Positions 53,110-64,000 of a stretch of DNA of 64,000 nucleotides are shown piece by piece. A program made the position numbers and the translations under genes. Source of the DNA: Euglena gracilis (Eukaryota; Euglenida; Euglenophyceae; Euglenales); the NCBI GenBank assembly GCA_039621445.1, contig CP154957.1:24962938-25026937 (forward strand). Reading direction: 5' to 3'. The notes under the pieces are model-generated. The model was given only the letters and a program-made list of their open reading frames with translations, searched no databases and was not told the origin of the DNA. Numbering within the stretch: the stretch's first letter is position 1; each line of letters begins with the position of its first letter.

Positions 53110-56100
53110 TCAGCCGACGGCCGGTGCCGGGGCGCCGGGGCCGGGGCCGGTGGGGGTCGCTCCACCCAGGCTGGGCAGCGGGGGCAGCGGGCCAGCGGGG
53201 GCCCCGGGGGGAGTGGCGGCCCCGTCCGGCGCCTCCGCGGTGGTGGGGAACGGCGGGGGGAAGAGGGGCCCGAGGGGGGCGCCGTACGGCCACAGCCCCG
53301 GCCGGGGGGACAGGGAGGCCGGCGTGAGCCGCAGACAGGCCAACGGCCCCCGACCCACAGGCGTGCGGCGGTGCAAAATACACAGACAGATCTTCAAAGT
53401 GTTTCCTTTTTTGCATATCCGGCAGGTTTGCAGCTGCCATCATCGGAACAGCGAAATGCCCAGTTTGTTTCACACCTGGGCTGTGACGGTTGGCGCGCAA
53501 ATGGTGTCAAGACCAACAAACTATGACAGATTCCAAATTTTAGCCCGCGGTCAGCTGCGGTCGGCTGCGGTCGGCCGCGGTCGGCTGCGGTCGGCAGCGG
53601 TCGGCAAAGTAGTTGGCTGTAGGTGGGGGGCAGGCTAACAAAAAATGAGTGTATATCACAATCACACAATCCACTGTTGCCGACTTTTGGCCACTTTTCG
53701 CTGCTTTTGGCCAGATTTTGATGCTTTTGGACTGCTTTTGGCCACTGTTGCCGACTTTTGGCCACTTTTCGCTGCTTTTGGCCAGATTTTGATGCTTTTG
53801 GACTGATTTTGGCCACTGTTGCCGACTTTTGGTCGATTTTTGCCCATTATTTCCTGCCTTTTGCTTTCTTTTGGTCACTTTTGTTGCTTTTGCCCGCTTT
53901 TTGCTGTGCTTTGGCTGCTTTTGGCCAGCTTTTGCTTTGCTTTGACCTCTTTTGACCACTTTTGGCCTCTTTAACCCACTTTTGACCACTTTTCGCTGCT
54001 GTTGGCCATTTTTACCCACTTCTGGCCACTTTCAGGCCACTTTAAACGTCTTTTTGTTGCTTTTGACATCAAGAGCAGTCAAACGTGACCTAAAAATGGC
54101 CTAAAAGTGGCAAAAGATGGTTACAATGGCCAAAAGTTCCAAAAGCAGGCAAAAAGACAAACCAAGACTCAAGACAAACCCAACGTGGAATGTCTGCGGC
54201 AAGTTTCTTGGGGCAAATATGATTTGAGACTATTCACCGTCCATTGCAATAATTTGTGGCCGGAATGAAGTGCATCATGTTCCCGGAAAAACGGGAAGGG
54301 TGGGAGAAATGGCCAGCACCCGCCCCAACCCACCCACCCACCCACCCACCCACCCACCCAACACCCATCGGGTTTCTGGGATTCCTGTTCACATCCACCC
54401 TTGGCAACCACCCTGGGGGTCACACCAGGGTCAAATCAGCAATGGTCTTCGTGCAATGGTGTGGGACTCAAACACTACTCGTCGGGCTGCCCTGGCCTGG
54501 GCAGGACCCCTGGCCCGGCAGCAGGGAGGAGAGGGTGGGCACGAAGCCCGGCCCGAAGCCGGGGGGCCCGCGGCGTGGCACGCCGTACGGCAGGCCGCCC
54601 ATCAGCCCGGAGCCAAACATGAGCGGGTAGCGCACCCCTGGCCGCGTCACGCGCGGCAGCGGCGGCGTGAAGTCCTCCATCGCCGCCATCGACTCCGCCA
54701 GCTCCGCCCCAGGGGAGGGCGGCTTGGCAGGACCAGGGTCTACTCGATCCCTGGGTGTGCAGCCCAGCTGGGAGAAAGGTGTTTGTTGGCTGGACCCTCC
54801 GGCTTGAGAATCCCCTGGGGATCTGGGGGACCCTCCGGAACCAAAAAAAATATTATTTTACACCAAAATGAACCGAAAAATGCGGTTTTGGGAACACGCG
54901 GTTCCTACTCTTCACCCTCTCGTGCACAGGAGGGCACCCTCCCCCCTGTTCCTTGCCTGCCTTGATCCAGCTGCGGCGGCGGCGCTTCTTCTCCGGCGGG
55001 GCGTCCTCCGCCGTCTTGTCCCCGCGCAGCCCCACCAGCAGATAGGCCGTGTCCACAATGTCGTCCCCGTACACAATTGGCTCGAGGACGGCGGGGGGCG
55101 GGGCCGGGACTAGGGCGGCGGCTGGAAGTTGGGGGGCCGCTGCCTCACTGGGGTCGGAGGCGGCGGCGGTGGCGGCGGTGGCGGCGGTGGTGGTGGTGGC
55201 GGGGGCGGAGGCGGGGGCGGGTGTGGGCTCGGGGGCTTGGGGCGGCGCGGCACTGGACCGGAGCTGACTGGGGAGGGGCTGCGCATTCCCACACACAAGC
55301 CAACCCGGCACCTCCCGGACCATAAAATTATCCACCAGAGTCACTTCCACCCTTCCAAAAAAGCCAGTTTTTGGGGAAAAGAAATCAGTCACTACCCCAG
55401 TTACTACCCCAGGCTTCTTTGCACTAACCCTGGGGGGGGGTGCCTTGTGCTAAGGGGTGTCTGCCACAGCAGGCACACCCCCCCCTTGGGGTTCAGGCCC
55501 TGGTGCCTGCCGACCCAGGCAAATTTCCTTGAAAATGGCCATTTTTGGGCCTTGGCACATTCAGTGACAGAGGGGGGGGGTGCTATAGCACTACCCACTG
55601 ACCTCCTCTTCCTGCGGGTCAAAATGCCCTACCCCTCTGCCTCCCATAGCAACCCTGGAGGGGGGGGGGGTGCAACCTTCCTTAAAAAGAAGCCTGCCCC
55701 CGGGAGGGGTCGGTTACTTTGAGCCAAAGAAGGTTAACCACAAAGATGGACAAAAGTGGCTAAAAAATCTGGCAATTTCGGCAACTCGCCAACCGGGTAG
55801 AGCCAACATCAGGGGGGGGGGGGATGCAACTTGGCCCTTCAAATTATGCAAGTCAAAATATGCAAAAAAATGCAAAAAAAAATGCAAAAAAAATGCAAAA
55901 AAAAAATGCAACTTGCATAAAACCCCTGAGAAAAGGCTGGAATATAACAGAGTTTTGCTCCCTAAAATCAGTAAACATGTGACAATGCTGGCGTACCTGT
56001 CAATGATTCGCAAAGAAGACCTCCTGGAAGGCAATGGCAAGCACTGTGACCCAAAAGACCCCAGGCAACTGCAGAGGGACCAGAAAAAAAACGTGACATA

Positions 56101-57480
56101 CGGCGACCAACTACAAAAAAAAAATTTCCAGGGCAAAATATTTTATGCAAAAAAATGCAAAAAAATGCAAAAAATGCAAAAAAAAATGCAAACATATGGC
56201 GACCAACTACAAAAAAATTTCCAGGGCAAAATATTTTATGCAAAAAATGCAAAAAATGCAAAAAAAATGCAAATTTCGGAAAAACGTGATTATGCAAAAA
56301 AATGCAAATTATGCAAGTTGCATATTTCCCCCCCTGCCAACATCCAGCCAGTCACCCCTCCCTCCAATGGCCAAATCCTTGCATGCCATGACGCGGCACC
56401 CCACACAGCACGCACACACAAGAGGTGCAGCCCCTGGTGGGTCACGGGTGGCGCGGGCTTCGGCGCGGGGGCGGCGGCGGCGGCGGTGGGCCGGGCGGGG
56501 CGGTGGCGGCGGGCGAGGGCGGCGACCGCCGCGGTCACCGCCTGGAGCTTCTGCTCCACGGCGGCCGCTGGGCGGCCCTCCAGCGGCACCGCCCTGAGGG
56601 GCCAAGAGGGGGGGGGGGGGCGGGGGGTGGCGCCTGCCGGGTGGATGGAACAGACCATACAATTCTCCACCGACCCCAAGCGGGGGGGGGGTCATTTCCA
56701 ACCTTCCAAAAAACATTCAGGTTCGTCGCTTCCGTGCCGGGTCACTTTGGTTTTTTTGCCGACCCGTGGGGTCCATGGAGTTGGTTGGGCCAAAAACCAG
56801 TCAGTCACTCTGAAAAAGCCAGTCACCCATCCCCTAGGTGGGGGGGGGGTCGGCCAGTGACTGATTGTGTAGGGAGGATAGGGGAGGGTTGTTAAGCAAT
56901 CCCACTCGCTGGATGACGGGATAACTTTCTCTAACTTAACTGTTCTCTCGGTGCCGCAGGCGTGCACTGCGACTCAAAACACCAAAAAGGAGGTTCAGAA
57001 ATTGGGTCGGAGGGTCAAATGACCCGCCCCGGATTGCATACTGTATGGTTCCGGCATCGAGGCACACCCAACACGAGAAAAGAGGGCCTGCAGCCGGTCG
57101 TGATCGCCTCGGTCTACCGTGTAGGCGTGCGACGTTCCCGAGCCAGAATATACTTCCACCTGGGGACGTGGGGGGGGGGGTGGCTGGTGTTCCACGTTTC
57201 GAAGGGACCAACGCATCTCCACTTGTGTTGCCGGCGAGATTTTTCCATTGGGGTCCCCATTACCGCCGGCCGTGCAACACTGCAGGGCAGGCCACCGCCC
57301 CTCGGCCAGGACAGTGTGCCGGGGGGCGGGGCATGGCAGACCTGGGTGGTGAGCCAGACACAGAGCACGGGGAGGAGGTACGCCGGCCAGCGGGGCGCCG
57401 GGGCGGCGGCTCCGCCGGAGGTCGGCGGCACCCAGTCCGGCCCCTCCCCCGGCCCCTGCGCCGCGTGTCACCCGGAAAAC
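53110..57480 (-). CDS. Proline/alanine-rich exons, gene of unknown function
   Basis: GC-rich exons on one strand (approximate bounds). 57350-57460: W-V-P-P-T-S-G-G-A-A then a possible membrane helix P-A-Y-L-L-P-V-L-C-V-W-L, donor CAG|GTCTGC. 57085-57160: V-E-V-Y-S-G-S-G-T-S-H-A-Y-T-V. 56435-56600: E-G-R-P-A-A-A-V-E-Q-K-L-Q-A-V. 54960-55270: alanine/threonine/proline-rich, then I-V-Y-G-D-D-I-V-D-T-A-Y-L-L-V-G and the basic K-K-R-R-R-R-S-W. 54480-54715: E-D-F-T-P-P-L-P-R-V, then glycine/proline-rich. 53110 to about 53370: proline-rich to a stop at 53110. A nuclear localisation signal (K-K-R-R-R-R) would suit a nuclear protein, but the membrane-like exon would not, so this may be two genes. No family recognised. 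Confidence 0.35.
53546..54170. repeat. Tandem repeats: GCGGTCGGCT unit and GGCCACTTTT unit
   Basis: Six copies of a 10-bp GCGGTCGGCT-type unit (53546-53606), then two near-identical 68-bp copies built from TTGCCGACTTTTGGCCACTT, followed by degenerate TTTTGGCC repeats. The 159-codon minus-strand frame here is a lysine/glutamine-rich repeat artefact. Confidence 0.85.
55855..56315. repeat. ATGCAAAAAA repeats
   Basis: Runs of TGCAAAAAA at 55855-55915 and 56145-56315, with a duplicated block CCAACTACAAAAAAA, TTTCCAGGGCAAAATA (56110 and 56200). No gene. Confidence 0.85.
56656..56868. mobile_element. MITE-like copy, CCAGTCAGTCACT family
   Basis: It contains AACCAGTCAGTCACTCTGAAA and GGGGTCGGCCAGTGACTGA; ends CCATACA and TGTGTAGG are imperfectly inverted. 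No target duplication found. Confidence 0.45.
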
Positions 57481-57889
57481 CGTGGTGCAGAGGTTCTGCC
57501 ACAAAAAAGGCATCCCCAAACTGGATCGCCGAACAGTACCTCCAGCCATACGTTGGGGGGGGGGGGTTTGCATCGGCGGCGGCTGGCGGACTGCATGGGC
57601 GACAGAAACCTCAGCAGAATGGCGGCGACGTCCCGATTCCGCGCTGTGGCGGGGGCAGAGGGTCATGCCCGGGCCATGGGGATACCCCAGAGGATGGCCG
57701 GGGGAAACCAGGGGCGTTGAGAAGGAGTGGCCCAACCAGGGCATGCCGTTCCGTATGACTTCGGCCTTGAGCAGCAAAAGACTGTGGGTATTGGTTTCCC
57801 TGCCTAAGAGCCAAGGAAAACATATGAAGGAGACAATCGAAAAGCGGCAGATGCCACCGCTGCTGTGGGCTTGCTCATCGTGGCATGAC

Positions 57890-58285
57890 CAGGGTTCGGT
57901 ATAAAGAGAGGAGGGGGGGGGGGTGGTCCGGACCCCCCCCTGCGGGCCAGAAGGGGGGATGGGGGGGGACACCCCCCACCTAAACAGTGGCGCGGTCTGG
58001 GTGACCGAAAATTTTTGACCCCCCAAAACGACCAAAAGTGCCATTTTGGGCACTTTTTGGGCAAAAATGTGCCAAAAAAGCAAAAAAAATTCGGCGCAAA
58101 GCGCCGGAGGAAAAAATTGACCCTTTTTGGGGGGGTCCCGGGTACCCCCCCCAGGGTCGGTCCGGACCCCCCTGGCAGGTGGGGGGGGGGGGGGGTCCGG
58201 ACCCCCCCCTGCGGGCCAGGGGGGGGGGGGGGGGGGGACACCCCCCCCACCTAAACCATGCACGCCCTCCTTATATCAAACCCTG
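57890..58285. mobile_element. hAT-like MITE, copy B
   Basis: 396 bp, clearly the same element as 13531-13930, with inverted ends CAGGGTTCGGTATAAAG and TATATCAAACCCTG. It is flanked by a perfect 8-bp duplication GGCATGAC (57882-57889 and 58286-58293). Confidence 0.9.
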
Positions 58286-58639
58286 GGCATGACCCCTTTC
58301 CCGATGTGGATTGGTCACCTCAGATCGCTGAATTCAATGAACATTCATCCACGGCCTGGAGATTGGTGACTTGGCTCACCCATCATCAGTGCTCAACACA
58401 AATCTGCAGCATTGTCAGGAGTTCCCAATGGGATCACACATCAATGTGTAATTACCCATATCTTTTTATTACTTGCATCATCTTTTCTTGAATAATAATT
58501 AATAAGACGGCAATGAACACTGTTGATTCAGCGTTCCATTATTCAAGACCATAATTAACCGCCAATAATCTTGGGGCCAAATGGCCTTCTTGCCACAATG
58601 CCCATCAATCCAGTTTCACCAATCACAGTTTGAAGCAGC

Positions 58640-59083
58640 TGCATACATTCTGCGGCCCGGACGCAAGCTCAGATGTCACTGAACGAATGCCGCCACACAC
58701 TTTCAAATGCAGCGAACTTCCCGGCCGAGAAGCACAGGTGGCTGAGGAGGGCTGTCCACAGGAAGGCGAAGCAGGGCATGGGGAGGTGCGCGTCGAACTC
58801 CACGTCATCGTCCGCCGGCAAAGCCCTCCAGAGACCCCATCCATGACCCACTGCACAGCGCACTCTTTTCTGTCTTGGCGCTGTCCCAGGGCTCGGGATG
58901 GAAGGCAGTGACCTTGGCCCCAGGAAAGAGGACGGACGGATTGCTGTCCTGGCCCCCTGGGAACACTCGCCACCCGTCGCGGGGAACCACCACGGCGGGA
59001 GGGGTTTGGGGGCCAGCGCCTCCCCATACTCCACGTGGGCGATGAGGGACAGGAGCACCCGGCAGCTTTGGCCCACCTGGGAA
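58640..59083 (-). CDS. Coding-like exons, unknown product
   Basis: Two protein-like segments. One, about 58985-59083, starts after CCCAG and reads V-G-Q-S-C-R-V-L-L-S-L-I-A-H-V-E-Y-G-E-A-L. The other, about 58715-58820, reads L-P-A-D-D-D-V-E-F-D-A-H then a hydrophobic C-F-A-F-L-W-T-A-L-L-S-H-L-C-F. They are GC-rich like true exons here. A frame change between the two segments indicates an intron or an indel. I do not recognise the family; they could join the exons on either side. Confidence 0.3.
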
Positions 59084-59229
59084 GGGGCAACAAGCAGGCT
59101 GAAAGGCGCGAAAAGCCGGAAGGCCATGCACATAGGGCGCATGCAGACAAACACCACAAATCCCGCCCTCATCCGCGCTCCACCATTCACAACTTGTCAA
59201 GGTTACTTCCTGTCAGGGAATTTCTTAAG

Positions 59230-59730
59230 GACCCCCCGGGGGGTCCAGCCTCCGGCTGGCAAAAAGGCTGCTGGCTGGATTTGAGCTGCTGGCTGGCCCC
59301 CCCCCCCCGGGGGGGTGGGGGGAGGGGGGGGCCCGGGGCTGGAGGGGGCTGGGCTGGGCTGGGTCGGTGAAAAACAAAATTTTCTAACAAATTTTTGCCA
59401 TTTTCGACATTTTGGTGGATGGAGCTAGATCAAGGCTGGGGGTTGTGATGGAGGAAGCTGTGGTGAGGGGAAAAAATGCAGGGATAGGTGAGCTGGGCAG
59501 CCCAGTTGGCTGGCCAGCCTGCGGCCGGCTGGCCCGGCCAGCCTGCGGCCGGCTGGCCCGGCCAGCCTGCGGCCGGCTGGCCCGGCCTTCCCGGCCTTCG
59601 GCCGGCTGGACCCGACTTTTTTTTTTTAGTTTACTTCTGAGGGGGGGGGGGGGCTCCCAGCCCAAATTTGGGCTGCTGGCTGGATTTGAGCTGCTGGCTG
59701 GCTGGACCCCCCCGGGGGGTAGGGTACCCT
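59230..59730. repeat. GGCTGG-rich element with 24-bp tandem repeat
   Basis: CTGGCTGGACCCC blocks bracket a 24-bp unit (GGCCAGCCTGCGGCCGGCTG) repeated three to four times at 59510-59610. The closing CCTCCGGCTTAAGAA resembles sequence at 54790. Confidence 0.7.
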
Positions 59731-60754
59731 CCGGCTTAAGAAATTCCCTGCTTCCTGTTCACCTTTTCTGTCCACTTCCTTTTTAAAAAAAAAACCATTA
59801 AATCCCCCGGGTGGGGTAAAGGGGTGGGTTCGGGCCTGAGCCTCCACCGGGGGGTTCCAATGTCAGGGGTCTGGGAAGGAGTAGAAACAAGAAATTTTGC
59901 TGTGAAGGGCCGGTGATTTTTTGAAAAAGTTGGCAAACATGATGCGATGATGGAATTTTGGGAGGTTATTTTGAGGACAGCCTGAAAAGTATTGGCCAGC
60001 AGTCCATAATTTTCAAGCCCAATCAAAAATGGTGAAAAATGGGTTTCGAGAGTTTTTTTCCCCCCTCTGTTGTCCTCCCCGCCCCCGCCCCCGCCGCCTG
60101 CGGCCATCCTGGCGCCCCCAGATGGGTCAAAGAAGCCTGAGGCAATGCTGGACAATTTTTCCAGGCAACAGGCAGAGGAATACTATGTTTGTGGTGCGCT
60201 GGCACGGTGGGCTGTCGGAGGGGCCATTGGGAACGTGCAGGGTGTGCTCCGCACATCCCCATCACTCATACCACACTCGCATTCATCGCAAGACGTCCAG
60301 ATCACTGCAGTCAGGCTGCTCTCTGAATGTGGCCATCCGGGGAAGAGCCCTTTCCGAGGCTTTCATCGAGTGCCTTAAGGAGAGGATGCCCAAACTTTTT
60401 CTGATTGCGTTATTGCTTTCACCGCACAATGGCAATAGTTTTTTTTTCAGTTAAGCAGTCCTCTCAGAAATAGAGATTGTGAAGCACACAATATGTGTGT
60501 ATGTTATGTTGCCTCTGGCTTGTTCAATGTTCTATTTCGATCTTCATTGCCCAAAATGTGACAAACAAAGGCAACGTTTTTGCATCAACGTCTTGCGCCT
60601 TGACAGCCCACCTTGGGCATCCTGTCTCTGAGGGGATTTGCATTGTGGACGGCTTGGCAACCAATTTCGACGATTTTTATATTTTTATGTAACTGTTGGG
60701 AGGCAGGAAGACATGGGGGGCGGGGGTGCCGAAGCAATTTCACGACCATCTTAC

Positions 60755-62152
60755 CTGGGAGGTGTCGCTGGGGGCCCGGCCATTCAGCGCCTCCCGCCCG
60801 CGGCGGAACCCGTCCCGGTCCCCGCCGCAGTACGCCGCGACGCTGGCGAGGAAGTGGGGGAGGCCGTACGGGTCGGGGGCCGGCGGCAGCCCCTTGCCGC
60901 CAGCTGGCGCAAGCTGCGCGACGCGGGGGACGGGAAAGCGGCACCCATGTGGGCAGCGGTTTCGCATGGCAGGGCGGCGTCCAAATCCATCGGGATTGGA
61001 GCCGGCGGGTGTCAGGGACCTGCTTTTCCCACAGCGCGATGGAACGAAAAAAGAGAGAATCGAGGTGGCAGGGACAGGGGTTCGGAGGCCAGCCAGAAGG
61101 CATGCCTTTGCTGCCTTCTGGAAGCAGCGGATCGCCTCAGCGTGGCCGGAGAGGTGGTCCCGTACATCGATTCACTTGGTGACCTCACGCAAACCCACCC
61201 ACTCAAACCATTTTGACAACCCACCTGCGCATTACCCCCATCGGGGGGGGGGGTACCCACCCACATAATATGGGCAGAAAACCTTCCACCCGGCCGGACT
61301 GACCCGTGGCTCACCCCCACGGGGTGACTCATCTCACCCCCCCCATGGGGGGGGGGGGTGCAGTGGCCCCAACCACCCACCCACTCTCGAAAACCCATCC
61401 AGGGAGGGGTGACACAGGCGTCACGTGAATCCATGGTCCCAGTGCAGTAGCCCGATGAGCACCAGCGCCCGGCCCCAGGGCTGGATACAAATGTTTGATT
61501 CGGTGGATACGAACGTGGTGTTGATTTGGAATGCCACGCTCCCCCCAACCTCTTCTCTGTGCCTGAAGGTTGGCCCGGGAAAAAGGACGGGGTTGAAGCG
61601 GTGCGACAGGCAGCCCTGCGTGGCATTGCTGTGGCCGGGACGACAGCGCCAGCACCTGCAGGGCAGAAAACAGTGCGAACACTGTCACCACAGAGTGGTG
61701 GGAAAAGAAACACACAAAAAAATGCAAAAAAATGCAAAAACCACAAAACCTTCAAAGATCAAAAGGCGCAAAAAACATTAAGCAAAATGCATGTGTGCTC
61801 CCCAGGGGGCTGCTGCACCTCCTCCGCCTGCGCCAGAAGCGCTCGGCCATCCTCCAGGTGGCCCGCTTGGCACTGCAGCAGCGCCAGTTTGGCCAGTAGG
61901 AAGGCGTCCGCCACCTGAGGGGGACGCATGCCAACCCCGGTGGGGGGTGCCTTGAGCCGCGGGGTGCCTGCCCATAGCAAGCACACCCCGGACCGGACCC
62001 CGATGCCTGTCACACACCTGGCGAGGAGAGGCCACAGAATCGGGGCGGGGCAGACTGACCTGCGGCGTTGGCAGCGACAGGAAGCGGGCGCAGTCGCTGT
62101 CGGTGTACACCTCCCTGGGGAAGCCGGGCCGGGGCTGGCCCGCCTCCTCCAT
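60755..62152 (-). CDS. Helical-repeat protein, possibly proteasome lid subunit Rpn9/PSMD13
   Basis: Exon 62060-62152 (M-E-E-A-G-Q-P-R-P-G-F, donor CAG|GTCAGT) joins exon from 61914 in phase 0: V-A-D-A-F-L-L-A-K-L-A-L-L-Q-C-Q-A-G-H-L, E-D-G-R-A-L-L-A-Q-A-E-E. Further left are R-A-L-V-L-I-G-L-L-H-W-D (about 61440-61480), L-S-G-H-A-E-A-I-R-C-F-Q-K-A-A-K-A (about 61095-61165) and L-P-H-F-L-A-S-V-A-A-Y-C-G-G-D-R-D-G-F (about 60765-60900, canonical donor CAG|GTAAGA). In order and spacing these resemble Rpn9 helices (x-A-L-x-x-L-G-C-x-D, then W-L-x-D-x-L-x-A-F-N-x-G-x-x-x-x-F). The PCI domain that should follow is not seen, and internal junctions are unresolved. A plain TPR protein is the alternative. 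The ATG at 62152 may be internal because an AG precedes it. Confidence 0.4.
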
Positions 62153-63728
62153 CCCTGCACGGAGGGTGTGGGCAGGGGAGGGATTGCTGCCGGGATTTGT
62201 TGAAAGTCCCCGGGGTGGACTGGATGGATGCGGCCGACTGTCCCAGGGATGACTCTCTCATAGGAGTTCACGTGGTGTTCCAAAGCCAGGAGCACGGCAA
62301 ATTCCGCCCATTCGGTTGGCCATATCAAGGGTGCTGACAGTTTCTGTTGCCATGGGTATGTAGGCATCATCAGCTGGGGTGCGCCCCTTCTTCTGTCAAT
62401 GCTAACCCCAATGGTCCTTTCTTGCTGTCCATTTGGAGACCCATTTGGAGACTTTTGGCCTGGGTTCTTGCAAACGTGTTTGTAAAATCACTGAGATGGA
62501 AAGCAAAATCATCTCTCTGCCACTCTCTGAGAGGAACACAATGCATTCATTGAGGAACCTGCTTTCTCAACACTGTTTTAAAGGGGGGGGAAGCAGAAAA
62601 GAAAAGGGGATTCCGCCGCACCGAGATTCGCACCGTGTGAACACGTGCACAGAATAAAGGGGGAAAATGGGGGAAAGAACGCTCCTTTGGGGTGGGGGAA
62701 TTCAAAAATTTGTGGATCACGTACTGTTGGGACACAGCATCCTTTTGGACAGAAATTTTTGACCCTATAACCTGGAGCACGCACATTACAGTTAAACTCT
62801 TCACATTTTGAGGAAAAACACTGAAGAAAATTTTGCAAACTTGAGCAAAAAAAATCCAAATGTCTTTGTGGCAAATGCCGAGCTTTGGTGGCCAGTTCCT
62901 TCCGGGTGGTCGTTCCTGGAAGGGTGGGCGGCCAGGGCCCCGCCATTTCGTATTGTTGGACCGGAGCACAACCCAAACAACCGGCACGTCCACTGTCTGT
63001 GCGGCTTGGTTGGGCCGCGGTTGCAGCGTGCCACACTATTTTTGATCTGTTACCCTGGCCACCCAACCACAATGGATCCAGCGACCCAGCCCGTTCTCCA
63101 AGCACAGCTGCGTGACAAATTGGCCTCAACGGGGCACCAGTACCCCTAAAACCCAACTGGGGTCAATTCACCTTCAAAGGACCCTCGCTCAGTGCCTTTG
63201 GCGCAGCATCCCGCAGGTCCGCATGTGTTTGGGCGTTTGCCACCCAATTGTAATCCTTTGGATCCAAATTTAAAGTCTGCTGCCAAAATATGCACGGAAA
63301 AGTTCATTTTGACATCAAAAATTGAAAATTCAACCCAAGTTTCAAAAATCTCACCCGAGGAAGGGATTTGCTTCGGAAACTAACAATTTGAAACCAAAGT
63401 TGGTATTATGACTTGTTGAGTTTACTGAAACTGCATACGCACCATGCACATGGATTCCCCAGAGGGAGCAACAAGGCGCCAAACGACAACAGTCACCAGC
63501 CATCTGGTACATGGCTCAGGCTACAAGGGGGATCGAAAGGAGAGGGAGCGGCAAAGCAGGACTAAGAGGAGCGGCAGAGGGCACGCAAGGAGTCGGGATC
63601 GGTGGCCGCATCCATGGCTGACGTTTACATGTCTGGTATGCAACCTTTGGGGCGACCTACTCTGTTTTGACACCCAAAGCTTGCTGATTGTTCACCCCGG
63701 CATCTTGTCAGGCTGGAAATTGAGGTGA
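62153..63728. other. No recognisable gene
   Basis: Only short shadow frames on both strands; moderate GC, with a small G run at 62580-62590. Nothing resembles the missing N-terminus of the helical-repeat gene. Confidence 0.4.
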
Positions 63729-63885
63729 CCATACCATTGCTTAGCGACCCCCCCCCCTGGGGGTCACTTTCCACTCTGAAAAAACCAGTCAGTCATTTTC
63801 CCCCGAAAAAACCAGTCAGTCACTTTACCCCCCCGGGGGGGGATCGGCCACTCTTGAAGGCGCTTAAGTTGGCAAGGCACTATGG
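63729..63885. mobile_element. MITE-like copy, CATACCATTGCT family (partial)
   Basis: The left end CATACCATTGCTTAGCGACC and the CACTTTCCACTCTGAAAAAA, CCAGTCAGTCA and GGGGATCGGCCA blocks match the complete element at 22659. The right end (CACTATGG) is degraded, with only GTGAC repeated on both sides. Confidence 0.6.
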
Positions 63886-64000
63886 TGACGCAATGAGATT
63901 GAAGGTATGTTCTCATGTGGGCCTCACCCAGTTTGAGGAAAAGAGGCATCAGAAGAATGGTCAGAAGAAGCAGAATCGGACGATTTGACACTGTCTCTCG

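Noticed and set aside
52868-53500. 210-codon minus-strand frame near 53 kb
   Set aside because: Overlaps the better proline-rich terminal exon in another frame and lacks any motif.

Overview
This is a nuclear window from a eukaryote, most likely a euglenid close to Euglena. Genes are broken into short GC-rich exons in a sea of microsatellites, G/C homopolymers and small transposons. Some introns are ordinary GT-AG or GC-AG. At least nine others can only be removed in frame by the euglenid nonconventional rule: a triplet at intron positions +4 to +6 (typically CAG) pairs with a triplet at -8 to -6 (typically CTG). Under this rule a 15-exon sugar porter closes to exactly 509 codons and a 9-exon actin-like gene to exactly 395 codons. 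Both proteins align cleanly with their families across every junction. I identified the organism from intron type, not from a marker gene.

Layout. 1-9.1 kb is retroelement territory: an orphan ORF end, a decayed DIRS/Ngaro-type tyrosine-recombinase retrotransposon on the plus strand (about 1.8-5.0 kb), and an open retroelement methylase-like domain on the minus strand (8.36-9.06 kb). 9.2-9.75 kb has tRNA-like B boxes followed by CTG and GT tracts. At 10.1-10.3 kb there is one exon of a SufS-type cysteine desulfurase. 12.7-23.5 kb holds scattered exons ending in a bacterial-type DNA methyltransferase, interrupted by MITEs and by a 2-kb palindrome-rich repeat locus (19.9-21.8 kb) with telomere-like motifs. 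25.4-27.7 kb is phosphopantothenoylcysteine decarboxylase (CoA synthesis). 28.4-34 kb is an unidentified multi-exon secreted or membrane protein. 35.8-39.9 kb is the divergent actin-related gene. 41.6-52.6 kb is the sugar transporter; its last intron (3.9 kb) is packed with a repeated palindrome. 53.1-57.5 kb carries proline/alanine-rich exons, 58.6-59.1 kb coding-like exons, and 60.7-62.2 kb a helical-repeat gene that may be proteasome lid subunit Rpn9.

Every recognisable host gene lies on the minus strand. The genes are housekeeping or metabolic and do not form one pathway. The most interesting biology is the relation between nonconventional introns and the hAT-like MITEs around them. The MITEs end in CAG...CTG and make 8-bp target duplications. 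The intron rule removes 3 bases before CAG and 5 bases after CTG, which together equal one 8-bp target copy.
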